Assembly (NCBI RefSeq): GCF_913773735.1 | Contig: NZ_CAJYEB010000048.1 | Span: 1-38,795, forward strand | DNA: 38,795 bases | Reading direction: 5' to 3' | From: an uncultured Massilia sp. | GTDB taxonomy: Bacteria; Pseudomonadota; Gammaproteobacteria; Burkholderiales; Burkholderiaceae_D | In this document: positions 15,721 through 23,876 of the stretch, one piece after another | How positions within the stretch are numbered: the stretch's first letter is position 1 | How the letters are laid out: the number at the start of each line of letters is the position of its first letter | Notes under the pieces: model-generated | Seen by the model: only the letters and a program-made list of their open reading frames with translations | Databases searched by the model: none | What the model was told of the DNA's origin: nothing | Program-made: the position numbers and the translations under genes

Positions 15721-15945
15721 ATTCCCAGCAGAAAGACCGACGTTATGACGTTTTATTCATGAACAGTGCGTCAAAGTCATTGAAAGAGTAGTAGTATCAC
15801 CACAAACCCGCCCCGCATAGCGAGACCGGAGGGTCGCCGCATGCCGCGGCATCTCATCCGTTCGCCATGCCGGCACAACACGAAGGCCGGGCCCCTCCAA
15901 AACAGTCGATCTGTCTTGAATGTTCACCCACCGTGGAGAAAATTC

Positions 15946-16257
15946 ATGAGCGTACGGCAGAAAAAACAGGAGTTGCTCGAGGCGATGCAGCGCGCCCGGG
16001 CCATGGAACCGTCGAGCTTCGTACCCAACAAGCTGCTCGACACCCTGATCCAGCGCATGCAGCTGAAGAACGACGCGGAGCTGTGCCGCGTCCTCGAAGT
16101 GCAACCGCCGATCATCAGCAAGATCCGGCACCGCAAGCTGAACGTCGGTGCCACCATCCTGCTGCGGATGCACGAGAAATCGAACATCCCGATCCGCGAG
16201 CTGAAGGAACTCACGGCGGAGAGTCGCATGCCGCCGGTGGGCAGGACAACGCATTAG
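15946..16257 (+). CDS. Small Cro/CI (XRE)-like helix-turn-helix protein
   Basis: This 103-residue protein begins MSVRQKKQELLEAMQRARAM and has a helix-turn-helix around residues 42-75: LKNDAELCRVLEVQPPIISKIRHRKLNVGATILLRMHE. This fits a five-helix XRE domain, with PPIISKIRHRK as recognition helix. The C-terminus is a short tail without an effector domain, so it is probably a simple DNA-binding regulator. GGAG lies 9 bases before the ATG. The 225 bases upstream are less GC-rich at their start and carry no other gene. Target unknown. The ABC ATPase gene is upstream on the same strand but far enough to be separate. Confidence 0.7.
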   Translation: MSVRQKKQELLEAMQRARAMEPSSFVPNKLLDTLIQRMQLKNDAELCRVLEVQPPIISKIRHRKLNVGATILLRMHEKSNIPIRELKELTAESRMPPVGRTTH

Positions 16258-16272
16258 CGCCGACCAATGCCC

Positions 16273-16358
16273 CGTCGCCCCGGCGCAGGCCGGGGTCCAA
16301 TTTGCAGGCGCTACGGAAACGCATGCAAGATTAGGCCCCGGCCTGCGCCGGGGCGACG
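16273..16358. repeat. REPIN-like pair of inverted REP palindromes, copy 2
   Basis: Two 23-bp arms (16273-16295 and 16336-16358) are perfect inverted repeats of each other, separated by 40 bp. Each arm is itself palindromic around GCAGGCC. The element lies between two convergent genes. Its left arm and the following TCCAATTTGCAG match copy 1 at 3781. Two inverted REP sequences with a short spacer is the REPIN/BIME layout. Confidence 0.8.
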
Positions 16359-16372
16359 GTGTTGCGGCGCTC

Positions 16373-17008
16373 TCAAGCCGCCGGCGGACGCCCCGTCCTG
16401 AGCTGGGGCAGGCTGTCGAGCACCGCGCGCAGGGACGCCGTGTCGAGCTGGCCCAGCAGGGCCACGCCGATGCGCAGCAGTTCGCTCTTCTTGACCTCGA
16501 AACCGGCCTGCAGGCAGGCCTGCTTGACGGCGCCCAGTACCGCGTACTCCTGCTCGGGCATCGTGAAGCTGTCGCGCACCAGCACCGGGCGCGCGTCGGC
16601 CTCGGGGCGCGCGGGCGCCTTGTCCTTGGCCTTGGCCTTGTCCTTGCTCTTGCCCTGCGCGGGACCCGCCATGACCCGCACCGCGTCCTTCGCCGCGTCG
16701 CGGGCCAGCCTGGACGGCGCGGCCGGCCTGGTGGCGGCCTTCGTGGCGGCCTTCGCGGGCGCCTTCGTGCTCGGCTTCGCGGCCGGCTTTGTTGCCGGCT
16801 TGCGCGCGGGCGCCGGCGCGGCTTGGGTCGCGGGTTTGGTCGCCGGCTTGGCGGCGGGCCTGGCCTTTGCCTTCGGCGCCGGCGCGGCGGCCTTGGCGGC
16901 GGACGCCCCGGCGGTGCCGGCCGCCCCGGTGGCCTTGATGGCCTTGATGGCCTTGGTAGCCCTGGTGGCCGGTGTTGCAGCGCCCTTGGCGGCTGTCGTC
17001 CTCGCCAT
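16373..17008 (-). CDS. Ala/Lys/Pro-rich (histone H1-like) protein with a small C-terminal domain
   Basis: This 211-residue protein has an N-terminal half of about 135 residues built of Ala, Lys, Pro and Thr with loose repeats (KPATKPATQAAPAPARKPAT), as in bacterial histone H1-like proteins that bind DNA or polyanions. The C-terminal 70 residues look folded: RDSFTMPEQEYAVLGAVKQACLQAGFEVKKSELLRIGVALLGQL. I cannot name this domain. GAGGAG lies 8 bases before the ATG at 17008. A phasin-associated or nucleoid role is possible for such proteins in Burkholderiales, but nothing here proves it. It converges with the HTH gene across the REPIN. Confidence 0.7.
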   Translation of the reverse strand: MARTTAAKGAATPATRATKAIKAIKATGAAGTAGASAAKAAAPAPKAKARPAAKPATKPATQAAPAPARKPATKPAAKPSTKAPAKAATKAATRPAAPSRLARDAAKDAVRVMAGPAQGKSKDKAKAKDKAPARPEADARPVLVRDSFTMPEQEYAVLGAVKQACLQAGFEVKKSELLRIGVALLGQLDTASLRAVLDSLPQLRTGRPPAA

Positions 17009-17157
17009 CGAAATCTCCTCGTCAAACAAACCAAACAATATAGTCGATTTCGGGCGGCGCTGGAAGCCGCGCCGGTGGCGGCATGAATGTTGAGCCCGCT
17101 CAAGCGGGAGGCTTGCGGCACTCGCTACATTGGCCCTTTTCGCTCGGGGAGAACGGG

Positions 17158-17460
17158 ATGCGCAAGCGCTGCTACATCACGCTGGGCGCCGGCACGGATG
17201 CCGGCGGCAAGGTCGTGACGGCCAGTTCGACGATGACGCTGGACGGCGTGCCGCGCGCGCTCGAAGGCGACCTGGTGGCCTGCGCGGCCTGCGGGCAGGA
17301 GGGCCGCATCGCCTGCGCCGGCGCGCGCCTGGCCGTCAGCGAGAACGGCCGCCGGCCCGCCCTCGAAGACGACCTGTGCCAGTGCGCCTGCCAGCCGGCG
17401 CCGCGCCTTCTGGCCATCCAGGAACGCTGGCGCCAGTGGGTGACCGACGACGCGGCGTGA
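17158..17460 (+). CDS. PAAR-domain-like protein
   Basis: This is a 100-residue protein. The start RKRCYITLGAGTDAGGKVVTASSTMTLDGVPRALEGDLVACAACGQEGRI and the later VSENGRRPALEDDLCQCAC fit the PAAR-like fold (a small beta cone that caps the VgrG spike of type VI secretion systems). Cysteines (CAAC and CQCAC) may replace the usual zinc-binding histidines. GGGGAG lies 8 bases before the ATG at 17158. No vgrG, toxin or immunity gene is adjacent: upstream is the divergent histone-like gene and downstream a convergent signalling gene. It is an isolated PAAR protein, whose effector partner, if any, is elsewhere. Confidence 0.75.
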   Translation: MRKRCYITLGAGTDAGGKVVTASSTMTLDGVPRALEGDLVACAACGQEGRIACAGARLAVSENGRRPALEDDLCQCACQPAPRLLAIQERWRQWVTDDAA

Positions 17461-17572
17461 GCCGCCCGGCACCGGTCCCGGCAGGTGGAGGACGGTGCCC
17501 GCCCGAACGGTATTCGATCCACCCGGCCGGTCCGCCCGATGCGCGCCCGGCGCCCGCGTGACGCAGCGCGAT

Positions 17573-18748
17573 CTAGTCCTCGGCCGCCTGCGCCACCGGC
17601 GCCGCCGGCGCGACCGCCACGCGGTTGCGTCCGCCCTGCTTGGCGGCCTGCATCGCCTCGTCGGCGCGCGCCAGCAGCGTCACCGTGCTGTCGTCGGCGC
17701 GGATGGTCGTGACGCCGAAGCTGGCCGTCAGCGAGATCATCGCCCGCTCCGTCTTGACGCGCTGCGCCTCGATCGCCGCGCGCATGCGCTCGGCCACCAT
17801 GGCGGCGTCCTCCTGGTTGGTGCGCGGCAGCAGGATCGCGAATTCCACGCCGACGACGCGGCCCAGCAGGTCGCTGTCGCGCAACTGGCGCTTGCAGGTG
17901 TCGACCAGGCTCGACAGCACGACGTCGCCGGCCGGGTGGCCGTAGCCGTCGTTGATGCGCTTGAAGCCGTCGAAGTCGAACACGACCAGCGAGGTCGGCT
18001 GGCCGGGACGGCGCGCCAGCGCCATCCACGGCAGCAGCGCCTGGAAGAAGCCGCGCCGGTTCGGCACGTCGGTGAGCGGGTCGACCACTTCCAGGCGCGC
18101 GAGTTCGTCCTGCAGGCGCTCGCGCGCCAGCAGCAGCCAGCCGAAGCCGCCCAGCAGCGCCAGCAGGTAGAGCGCGGCGCCGTGCAGCTGGCGCAGCAGC
18201 TCGTTGTTCATCCAGCCCCAGCCGGCGGGCGCCAGCAGCACCAGCGCGCCGCGCGCGCCGACGGCAAGCGCCAGCACGCCCAGGGCCAGCGCCAGGAAGC
18301 GCTGCAGCAGCGATTGCGTCTTCCAGCCGCGCGCCAGGGCCGCCGCGCCACCCAGGTAGAAGGCGCCCAGGATCAGCGACGCGGCCACGGCGCGCAGCCC
18401 GGCCTCGTCGATCAGCCAGCACAGCAGGAACACGACGATGGCCAGCGCCAGCAGCGGCACCACCGCGTGGCGCCAGCGCGCCTTGCCGGCGCGTTCCCAC
18501 AGCGCGCCGGTTTCCCACGCCACGCCGGCGAACAGCAGCGCATACGAGACCGGCAGCGCCAGGCTTTCCGGCACCACGCCGCTGCCGCCGATGGCCAGCA
18601 GCAGCCAGGCCGCGGTCTGGACCAGGCGCGCCCAGCCCCAGGTCGACAGGGCCGCCTGGCGGCCCGGGGCCTGCTCGAAGAAGAACAGGGTGGCGCACAA
18701 GGCCAGGTTGCCCAGCGCAAGCGCCAATACCATCGTGGTGGAGTCCAT
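17573..18748 (-). CDS. Membrane GGDEF-domain protein with a degenerate active site
   Basis: This is a 391-residue protein. The N-terminal 215 residues hold about six or seven hydrophobic spans (from MVLALALGNLALCATLFFFE). A GGDEF domain follows from about residue 230: VDPLTDVPNRRGF and FDFDGFKRINDGYGHPAGD are intact, but the signature is V299-G-V-E-F303 instead of GGDEF, read directly from bases 17840-17854. Loss of the first Gly and the catalytic acidic residue predicts no diguanylate cyclase activity, so it may sense, bind or regulate instead. The later MQAAKQGGRNRV matches the family end. GAGG lies close before the ATG. It follows the 91-residue gene by 5 bp, so they are an operon. Confidence 0.83.
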   Translation of the reverse strand: MDSTTMVLALALGNLALCATLFFFEQAPGRQAALSTWGWARLVQTAAWLLLAIGGSGVVPESLALPVSYALLFAGVAWETGALWERAGKARWRHAVVPLLALAIVVFLLCWLIDEAGLRAVAASLILGAFYLGGAAALARGWKTQSLLQRFLALALGVLALAVGARGALVLLAPAGWGWMNNELLRQLHGAALYLLALLGGFGWLLLARERLQDELARLEVVDPLTDVPNRRGFFQALLPWMALARRPGQPTSLVVFDFDGFKRINDGYGHPAGDVVLSSLVDTCKRQLRDSDLLGRVVGVEFAILLPRTNQEDAAMVAERMRAAIEAQRVKTERAMISLTASFGVTTIRADDSTVTLLARADEAMQAAKQGGRNRVAVAPAAPVAQAAED

Positions 18749-18753
18749 CGCCC

Positions 18754-19029
18754 TCAGAATTCGTGTTCGACCGCGCTGGTGCCGTCGCCGACCCGGCTGG
18801 CCCAGGCGCGCGTCCAGTAGTCCTTTTCCGCCTCGGTCGGCGGCTCGTGCCAGAGTACGATCAGGGTGCCCTTGTGGTCGTGGATCTGGGTCAGTTTGTC
18901 GACGAAGTCCGCGTCGCCGTCGGCATCCGCGAGCGCCATCGCATAGCCGTAGACGCGGTCCAGCCGCTCGATGCGGTCGGGCTCGGTGTGGCCATTGGTG
19001 GCGGACATCCTGGGATGGTCGAGGAACAT
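18754..19029 (-). CDS. Conserved-looking hypothetical protein, operon with the degenerate GGDEF gene
   Basis: This 91-residue acidic protein begins MFLDHPRMSATNG and contains RLDRVYGYAMALADADGDADFVDKLTQIHDHKGTLIVLWHEPPT and TRAWASRVGDGTSAVEHEF. There is no signal peptide or membrane span. The pattern of helix plus DHKGTLIVLWHE strand suggests a small folded domain, which I do not recognise. GGAG lies 7 bases before the ATG at 19029; a second ATG at 19008 is less well placed. The 5-bp gap to the GGDEF gene suggests the two products work together. Confidence 0.72.
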   Translation of the reverse strand: MFLDHPRMSATNGHTEPDRIERLDRVYGYAMALADADGDADFVDKLTQIHDHKGTLIVLWHEPPTEAEKDYWTRAWASRVGDGTSAVEHEF

Positions 19030-19128
19030 GCGGTCTCCGTCGTGCTGACGGCGGCCAGCTTATCAGAAACCCATCCATGACAACAAGTTGCCTTTCAGCA
19101 TCTACCGCATGGCCGGTGCGGCTTGCCC

Positions 19129-19134
19129 TATACT
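19129..19134 (+). promoter_or_regulatory. -10 box of the spermidine-synthase-like gene, placed for a leaderless mRNA
   Basis: TATACT ends six bases before the ATG at 19141 and no SD is present, so transcription should begin at the start codon. The -35 region is weak. Confidence 0.5.
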
Positions 19135-19140
19135 GGCGCG

Positions 19141-19965
19141 ATGCCCGCCAGTCCCAGCCGCCCACCGTCCGCCCCCGCGACTGCCCCTGCCCAGGCGCCG
19201 CTGGTGCGGACGCGGCGCGGGCGGCGCACGCTGGAATTCGCGCCCGGCGACGTCCAGAGCGAGATGCTGCTGGCGCGCCCGCACGCGCTGACCCTCGCCT
19301 ACCTGCGCGCGATGATGGGCTTCGCGCTGTTCGCGCCGCGCCCGCGCCACATCGTGATGGTGGGCCTGGGCGGCGGCTCGCTGGCCAAGTTCTGCTACCG
19401 CCACTTCCCCGATGCCCGCATCACCGTCGTCGAGCTGCGCGCCGACGTGATCGCGCTACGCGACACCTTCCTGGTGCCGCCCGACGACGCGCGCCTGCGC
19501 GTCGTGCACGCCGACGCCGCCGACTGGATCGCCGGCCTGCGCGGCCAGGCCGACGTGCTGCTGGTGGACGGCTTCGACGCCGCCGGCCTGCCGCCGCGCC
19601 TGGCCGATGCCCGGTTCTATGGCCGCTGCCGGCGCGCGCTGCGGCCCGGCGGCGTGCTGGTCGCCAACGTCTTCACCTACGATCCGCGCTACGGCGCCGT
19701 GCTGGCGGCGCTGGACGCCGCGTTCGACGGCCGCACCTGCTGGTTCGACAAGGTGGCCGGGAACAACTGCATCATGTTCGCCCTCGCCGCCCCGGCCGCC
19801 GGCGACCGGGCGCCGGCGGCGCGGCGGTTGCGCCGCCTGGCGCGCCGCCACGGCCTGGGCGCGGGCTGGCTGAACCGGCTCGGCGTGCGCCTCCTGCTCG
19901 CCTGGATCGCCTGCCGATCTGTCCTGGCCCTGCCACACCGGGACGCCGATCGGCCCCTGTCGTGA
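19141..19965 (+). CDS. Spermidine synthase-like protein
   Basis: This 274-residue protein has a Rossmann methyltransferase-type fold. The region HIVMVGLGGGSLAKFCYRHFPDARITVVELRADVIAL matches the nucleotide-binding GxGGG and acidic E/D of polyamine aminopropyltransferases. LRVVHADAADWIAGL...DVLLVDGFDAAGLPPRLADARFY follows the family pattern, in which a catalytic Asp lies in the DxxD loop. Here that loop reads VDGFDAAG, so the substrate site differs from true SpeE and spermidine synthesis is not assured. The C-terminus is short. The ATG at 19141 is preferred because a -10 box sits 6 bases before it. It is followed after 125 bp by the large GGDEF-EAL gene. Confidence 0.8.
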   Translation: MPASPSRPPSAPATAPAQAPLVRTRRGRRTLEFAPGDVQSEMLLARPHALTLAYLRAMMGFALFAPRPRHIVMVGLGGGSLAKFCYRHFPDARITVVELRADVIALRDTFLVPPDDARLRVVHADAADWIAGLRGQADVLLVDGFDAAGLPPRLADARFYGRCRRALRPGGVLVANVFTYDPRYGAVLAALDAAFDGRTCWFDKVAGNNCIMFALAAPAAGDRAPAARRLRRLARRHGLGAGWLNRLGVRLLLAWIACRSVLALPHRDADRPLS

Positions 19966-20090
19966 CGTTTTGTTTGCGGAAACCGGGGTTTGTATGACAA
20001 ACTGGCGCCGCATTTCATGCTTTCAAGCAAGCAGTTCACCATTGGGGCCTTGGATCCGCATCGTCCCCTGCAACCCATAGGAATCGCTGG

Positions 20091-22931
20091 ATGTCGCGTC
20101 GCCGACTGCCGTTTTCGATCACGCCCGCGGCGGCCCTCACGCTCGGGGGCGGCCTGCTGGCCACCGCCGTGCTGGCGGGCGCGGTCGCCCGCCTCGAATT
20201 CGACAAGCTGGGGCTGGCCTTCGCCCAGGCCGCCGACGTGCGCGCGGCGACGTTGCGCCACGGTATGAACGAAGCGGTCGAAGTGCTGACCGTGACCCGG
20301 CAGCTGTTCGCCACGGTCGACCCGGTCACGCGCAGCCAGTTCCGCGACTTCACCACGCCGCTGCTCGAACGCAATCCCCATATCCGCGCCTTCAACCTGC
20401 GCCGCGTCGTGCCCGATACCGAGCGCGCCGCCTTCGAGGCGGCGCTGCGCCAGGTGCTCCCGGGCACGGTACTGCACGAATTCCGCGACGGCCGCCTGGT
20501 GACGTCGCCGCGCCGCGCGCAGTACCGCGCAATCGAGTACACCGAGCCGATGCGCGGCAACGAACCGGCGTTCGGCCTGGACGTCACGAACAACCGCGAA
20601 GTGATGGCCGCGACGGCGCGCGCCCACGCCAGCGGCAAGGCCGCGACGACCGGCCTGCTGCAGCTGGCCCAGGACCGCCATCCGCAGCCGTCGTTCTCGG
20701 TCGTGATGGCGGCGCCGGCGACGCCGGGCGGGCTGGCGCGCGAGATCGCCGCCGTGATCGGCATCGCGCCGCTGGCGCGCACGACGCTGGCGCGCGCCGG
20801 CCTGCTGGCCGACCAGGGCATCCTGCTGCGCTTCTACGCCGGCGCCACGCCGCGCCCGTCCAGCCTGGCCTGGTTCGACCACGACCCGGCGCGCGCCGGC
20901 GCGATCGCCGCGCCGCCGCCGCGCTGGCTGGCGGGCGGCTACACCGGCCGCGCGCTGCAGACCTTCCAGGTCGGCGGCCAGGACTGGACCGTCGAGGCCC
21001 TCGCCGCCCCGCGTCCCTGGCTGGCCGACCACCTGGCGTCGACGCTGCTGCTGGCCTGCGGCACCCTGTCCACGCTGCTGCTGGCGGCCTTCGTGCAGGC
21101 CGCGGGCGCGCGCGCCAGGAAAGTCCAGCAACTGGTGCGCGAGCGTACCGCCGACCTGAAACTGACCAACCAGCGCCTGATCGACGACGTGCTGGCGCGC
21201 CAGCGCACCGAAAAGGCGCTGCAGGAGAGCGAGCAGCGCTTCCGCCAGCTGGTCGCGATGTCGTCGGACTGGTACTGGGAGCAGGACGAGCAGTTCCGCT
21301 TCGTCGCCGTGACCGGCGACTTCACGGAAAAGTCCGGCGTCGGCGTCCAGCGCGTGCTGGGCAAGCGGCGCTGGGAATACGTGCCGGCGCTGGCCGACAG
21401 CGAGCTGGGACGCGAGCACCGCGCCACGCTGGAGGCGCACGCGCCGTTCCGCAACCTCGAGTACCGCGCCATCGACGACGACGGCGAGGAGCGCTGGTTC
21501 TGCATCAACGGCCAGCCGGTATTCGACGAGCACGGCCGCTTCACCGGCTACCGCGGCACCGGCAGCGACATCACGGCGCGCAAGATGACCGAGCAGCGCG
21601 TGCACCACGTGGCCCAGCACGACGTGCTGACCGGCCTGCCCAACCGCTCGCTGCTGCAGGACCGCCTGGGCCAGGCGGTGGCCTGGGCCAATCGCAGCGG
21701 CCAGCAGGTGTGGGTCATGCTGATCGACCTGGACCGCTTCAAGTTCGTCAACGACAGCATGGGCCACAAGGCCGGCGACGTCCTCCTGATGACGGTGGCG
21801 GCGCGCCTGCGCGCGGCGCTGCGCGACAGCGACACGGTGGCGCGCCTGTCCGGCGACGAATTCGTCGTGATCCTGTCCGAGCACCGCGACGAACCCCTGT
21901 CGGCCGACATCGTGCAGCGCCTGATGGATTCGGTGGCCCAGCCGGTCATGCTCGGCACCAAGGAGTTCTTCGTCACCTGCAGCATCGGCGTGGCGGTCTA
22001 CCCGAGCGACGGCACGCCGGCCGAAACCCTGATCGAGCATGCCGACATCGCCATGTACTGCGCCAAGAAACTGGGCCGCAACAACTTCCAGTTCTACACG
22101 CCGGCGATGAACGAGGAATCGCTGGAACGCGTGCGCATCGAAGGCGCCCTGCGCAATGCGCTCGAGCGCAACGAATTCGTGCTGCACTACCAGCCCCAGG
22201 TCGACCTCAAGACCGGCCACATCGTCGGCATGGAGGCGCTGATCCGCTGGCGCCATCCGGAGCTGGGCATGGTGCCGCCGACGCGCTTCGTCAGCGTGGC
22301 CGAGGACACCGGCCTGATCGTCCAGATCGGCGCCTGGGTGATGCGCGCCGCCTGCGCCCAGAACAAGGCCTGGCAGGATGCCGGCCTGGGCCGCCTGCGC
22401 GTGGCGGTCAACCTGTCGGCGCGCCAGTTCGGCGCGCCCGACCTGCTGCACAGCATCGAGTCGGTGCTGGCCGACACGGGCCTGGATCCGGCCTGCCTGG
22501 AACTGGAACTAACGGAAAGCCTGTTCATGAGCGACGTCACGCCGGCGGTGGAACTGCTGCACCGCATGAAGTCGCTGGGCGTGAACCTGTCGATCGACGA
22601 CTTCGGCACCGGCTACTCGAGCTTCTCCTACCTGTCGCGCTTCCCGATCGACGTGCTGAAGATCGACCGCTCGTTCGTCAACGACATCACGCACGACGCC
22701 AACGACGCCGCGATCGTGGCGTCGATCATCGCGCTGGCGCACAACCTGCGCCTGTCCGTCATCGCCGAGGGCGTGGAGACGGCCGAGCAGCTCGACTACC
22801 TGCGCCACCAGGGCTGCGACGAGATGCAGGGCTATTATTTCTCGCGTCCGCTGCCGGCCCACGAATTCGAACAGCTGCTGCGCCAGCGGCGCGGCCTGGC
22901 GAACCTGGAAAGCGAAGCCGCGGTGGCTTGA
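20091..22931 (+). CDS. CHASE-PAS-GGDEF-EAL c-di-GMP signalling protein
   Basis: This 946-residue inner membrane protein probably both makes and breaks c-di-GMP. It has a signal anchor near residues 13-33, a periplasmic CHASE domain at about 45-300 (NPHIRAFNLRRVVPDTER, YTEPMRGNEPAFGLDV), a second span near 315-335, a PAS domain at about 380-500 (DWYWEQDEQFRFVAVTGDF, then GYRGTGSDITARK), and a GGDEF domain with S587-G-D-E-F591 (SGDEF is usually active). An EAL domain carries MEALIRWRHPE near residue 716, ELTESLF, IDDFGTGYSS, DVLKIDRSFV and IAEGVETAEQ, all key phosphodiesterase motifs. TAGGAA lies 9 bases before the ATG. Contrast it with the degenerate GGDEF protein at 17573-18748. The ligand of CHASE is unknown. 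Confidence 0.93.
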   Translation: MSRRRLPFSITPAAALTLGGGLLATAVLAGAVARLEFDKLGLAFAQAADVRAATLRHGMNEAVEVLTVTRQLFATVDPVTRSQFRDFTTPLLERNPHIRAFNLRRVVPDTERAAFEAALRQVLPGTVLHEFRDGRLVTSPRRAQYRAIEYTEPMRGNEPAFGLDVTNNREVMAATARAHASGKAATTGLLQLAQDRHPQPSFSVVMAAPATPGGLAREIAAVIGIAPLARTTLARAGLLADQGILLRFYAGATPRPSSLAWFDHDPARAGAIAAPPPRWLAGGYTGRALQTFQVGGQDWTVEALAAPRPWLADHLASTLLLACGTLSTLLLAAFVQAAGARARKVQQLVRERTADLKLTNQRLIDDVLARQRTEKALQESEQRFRQLVAMSSDWYWEQDEQFRFVAVTGDFTEKSGVGVQRVLGKRRWEYVPALADSELGREHRATLEAHAPFRNLEYRAIDDDGEERWFCINGQPVFDEHGRFTGYRGTGSDITARKMTEQRVHHVAQHDVLTGLPNRSLLQDRLGQAVAWANRSGQQVWVMLIDLDRFKFVNDSMGHKAGDVLLMTVAARLRAALRDSDTVARLSGDEFVVILSEHRDEPLSADIVQRLMDSVAQPVMLGTKEFFVTCSIGVAVYPSDGTPAETLIEHADIAMYCAKKLGRNNFQFYTPAMNEESLERVRIEGALRNALERNEFVLHYQPQVDLKTGHIVGMEALIRWRHPELGMVPPTRFVSVAEDTGLIVQIGAWVMRAACAQNKAWQDAGLGRLRVAVNLSARQFGAPDLLHSIESVLADTGLDPACLELELTESLFMSDVTPAVELLHRMKSLGVNLSIDDFGTGYSSFSYLSRFPIDVLKIDRSFVNDITHDANDAAIVASIIALAHNLRLSVIAEGVETAEQLDYLRHQGCDEMQGYYFSRPLPAHEFEQLLRQRRGLANLESEAAVA

Positions 22932-22987
22932 GCGTCATCGCCTTGCCGCTCGACCATTTTTTCGTAGCCAGAACGACATCGTTCTTC

Positions 22988-22993
22988 TAGAAT
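22988..22993 (+). promoter_or_regulatory. -10 box for the 69-residue gene
   Basis: TAGAAT lies only three bases before an ATG at 22997, so that ATG would be upstream of the transcription start. This favours one of the later in-frame ATGs as the true start. Confidence 0.4.
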
Positions 22994-23029
22994 GCGATGT
23001 ATCGTTTGACAACGCGAATGGTGATGAGC

Positions 23030-23239
23030 ATGCTGACCGAAACCAATGAAGTGGGCGACGACATGGCGCTGCGCCGCGAGCGCAACGACATGCGCACGCG
23101 CGACCTGGTGAACCAGGCGGTGGCGTCGGTGCCGACGCTGGGCCTGCGCCGCGCGGCCGCGTTCCTGGCGGCGATGAACGTGCCGGCCGATATCGCGGTG
23201 CGCACGCTGGTGTATCCGCAGCGCCGCCGCGCCAACTGA
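23030..23239 (+). CDS. Small hypothetical protein
   Basis: This protein of about 69 residues begins MLTETNEVGDDMALRRERN. Its second half, RTRDLVNQAVASVPTLGLRRAAAFLAAMNVPADIAVRTLVYPQRRRAN, forms an amphipathic helical region with a VP...P turn. There is no known domain. Start choices in frame are ATGs at 22997, 23018, 23024 and 23030. A TAGAAT box just before 22997 and GGTGA upstream of 23030 favour 23030. The codon pattern is like its neighbours. It lies between the GGDEF-EAL gene and a convergent gene. Confidence 0.55.
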   Translation: MLTETNEVGDDMALRRERNDMRTRDLVNQAVASVPTLGLRRAAAFLAAMNVPADIAVRTLVYPQRRRAN

Positions 23240-23263
23240 CGGGCTGCGCCGGGCAGGCGGCCG

Positions 23264-23638
23264 TCAGCGCTGCTGCGGTTCCTGGGCGGCGATGTCGGCC
23301 AGCGACTCGCGGCCGCGCGGGGTGAGCGCGTAGCCGCCTTCTGGACGCTCGGCGATATGCGATTTGCGGCCGAGGAACTGGACGATGTCGCCGTCGACGG
23401 CCGCCGCCGGATCGGCCTCGAGCGCGCGCAGCGCCTGCACGCAGCGGCGCAGGAACAGCAGTTCGGCGCCCTGCTCGGTCAGCGACAGCGCGCCGGTGCG
23501 GGCATACTGGACCAGTTTCAGGCCCGACAGGCGCTTGGCGTTGCGGCCGACGCAGGCATTCACGCGGTCGCTGCGCGCGCCGCGGCGGATGTGTTCGAGG
23601 GCGTCGTATTCGTCGCCGGTCAGTTTCAGGGTCTTCAT
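23264..23638 (-). CDS. Hypothetical protein with winged-helix-like halves
   Basis: This 124-residue protein begins MKTLKLTGDEYDALEHIRRGARSDRVN. Two similar stretches, RLSGLKLVQYARTGALSLTEQGAELL and RKSHIAERPEGGYALTPRGRESLADI, each read as a strand-turn-strand then LT..G..L helix, as in winged-helix wings of MarR/PadR-type regulators. A DNA-binding role is possible but not shown. The start at 23638 is chosen by sequence sense; SD support is weak. An ATG at 23668 would add ten hydrophobic residues. Confidence 0.6.
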   Translation of the reverse strand: MKTLKLTGDEYDALEHIRRGARSDRVNACVGRNAKRLSGLKLVQYARTGALSLTEQGAELLFLRRCVQALRALEADPAAAVDGDIVQFLGRKSHIAERPEGGYALTPRGRESLADIAAQEPQQR

Positions 23639-23697
23639 TACCACTTTCGATAGGAGCAAGCCCGCCATGGTAACGGCGGCGGGCCTGCCCGGCAACC

Positions 23698-23835
23698 TCA
23701 GCGGAATGCGCGCACGGCGCACCACACGAGGCCGGCGCCCGCGAGCGCGGACAGGGCCAGCGCCGCCTGCATGCGTCGCGACGTCATCAGGGTGTTGCGG
23801 CCCAGGTAGATCTTGTTGTGCAGTGTGGTGCCCAT
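23698..23835 (-). CDS. 45-residue single-span membrane protein
   Basis: This very small gene has a strong SD: GAGGAG lies 7 bases before the ATG at 23835. The product begins MGTTLHNKIYLGRNTLMTSR and has one hydrophobic span (AALALSALAGAGLVWCAV), ending VRAFR. Positive residues flank the span on both sides. No family is recognised. A TATAAT box on the minus strand (23871-23876) lies at a suitable distance for a promoter. It precedes the gene at 23264-23638 by 59 bp on the same strand and may be co-transcribed with it. Confidence 0.68.
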   Translation of the reverse strand: MGTTLHNKIYLGRNTLMTSRRMQAALALSALAGAGLVWCAVRAFR

Positions 23836-23870
23836 GCTGTTCTCCTCATCGTTCGTCGCCCGGTGATCCC

Positions 23871-23876
23871 ATTATA
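23871..23876 (-). promoter_or_regulatory. -10 box for the 45-residue membrane protein
   Basis: TATAAT on the minus strand would start transcription near 23864, about 29 bases before the ATG at 23835, leaving room for the GAGGAG SD. The GTGACC hexamer at 23892-23897 is a poor -35 with 15-bp spacing. Confidence 0.45.

Noticed and set aside
19689..22451. 920-codon minus-strand frame opposite the GGDEF-EAL gene
   Set aside because: His/Gln/Arg-rich low-complexity shadow of a strongly supported gene with all GGDEF and EAL motifs.
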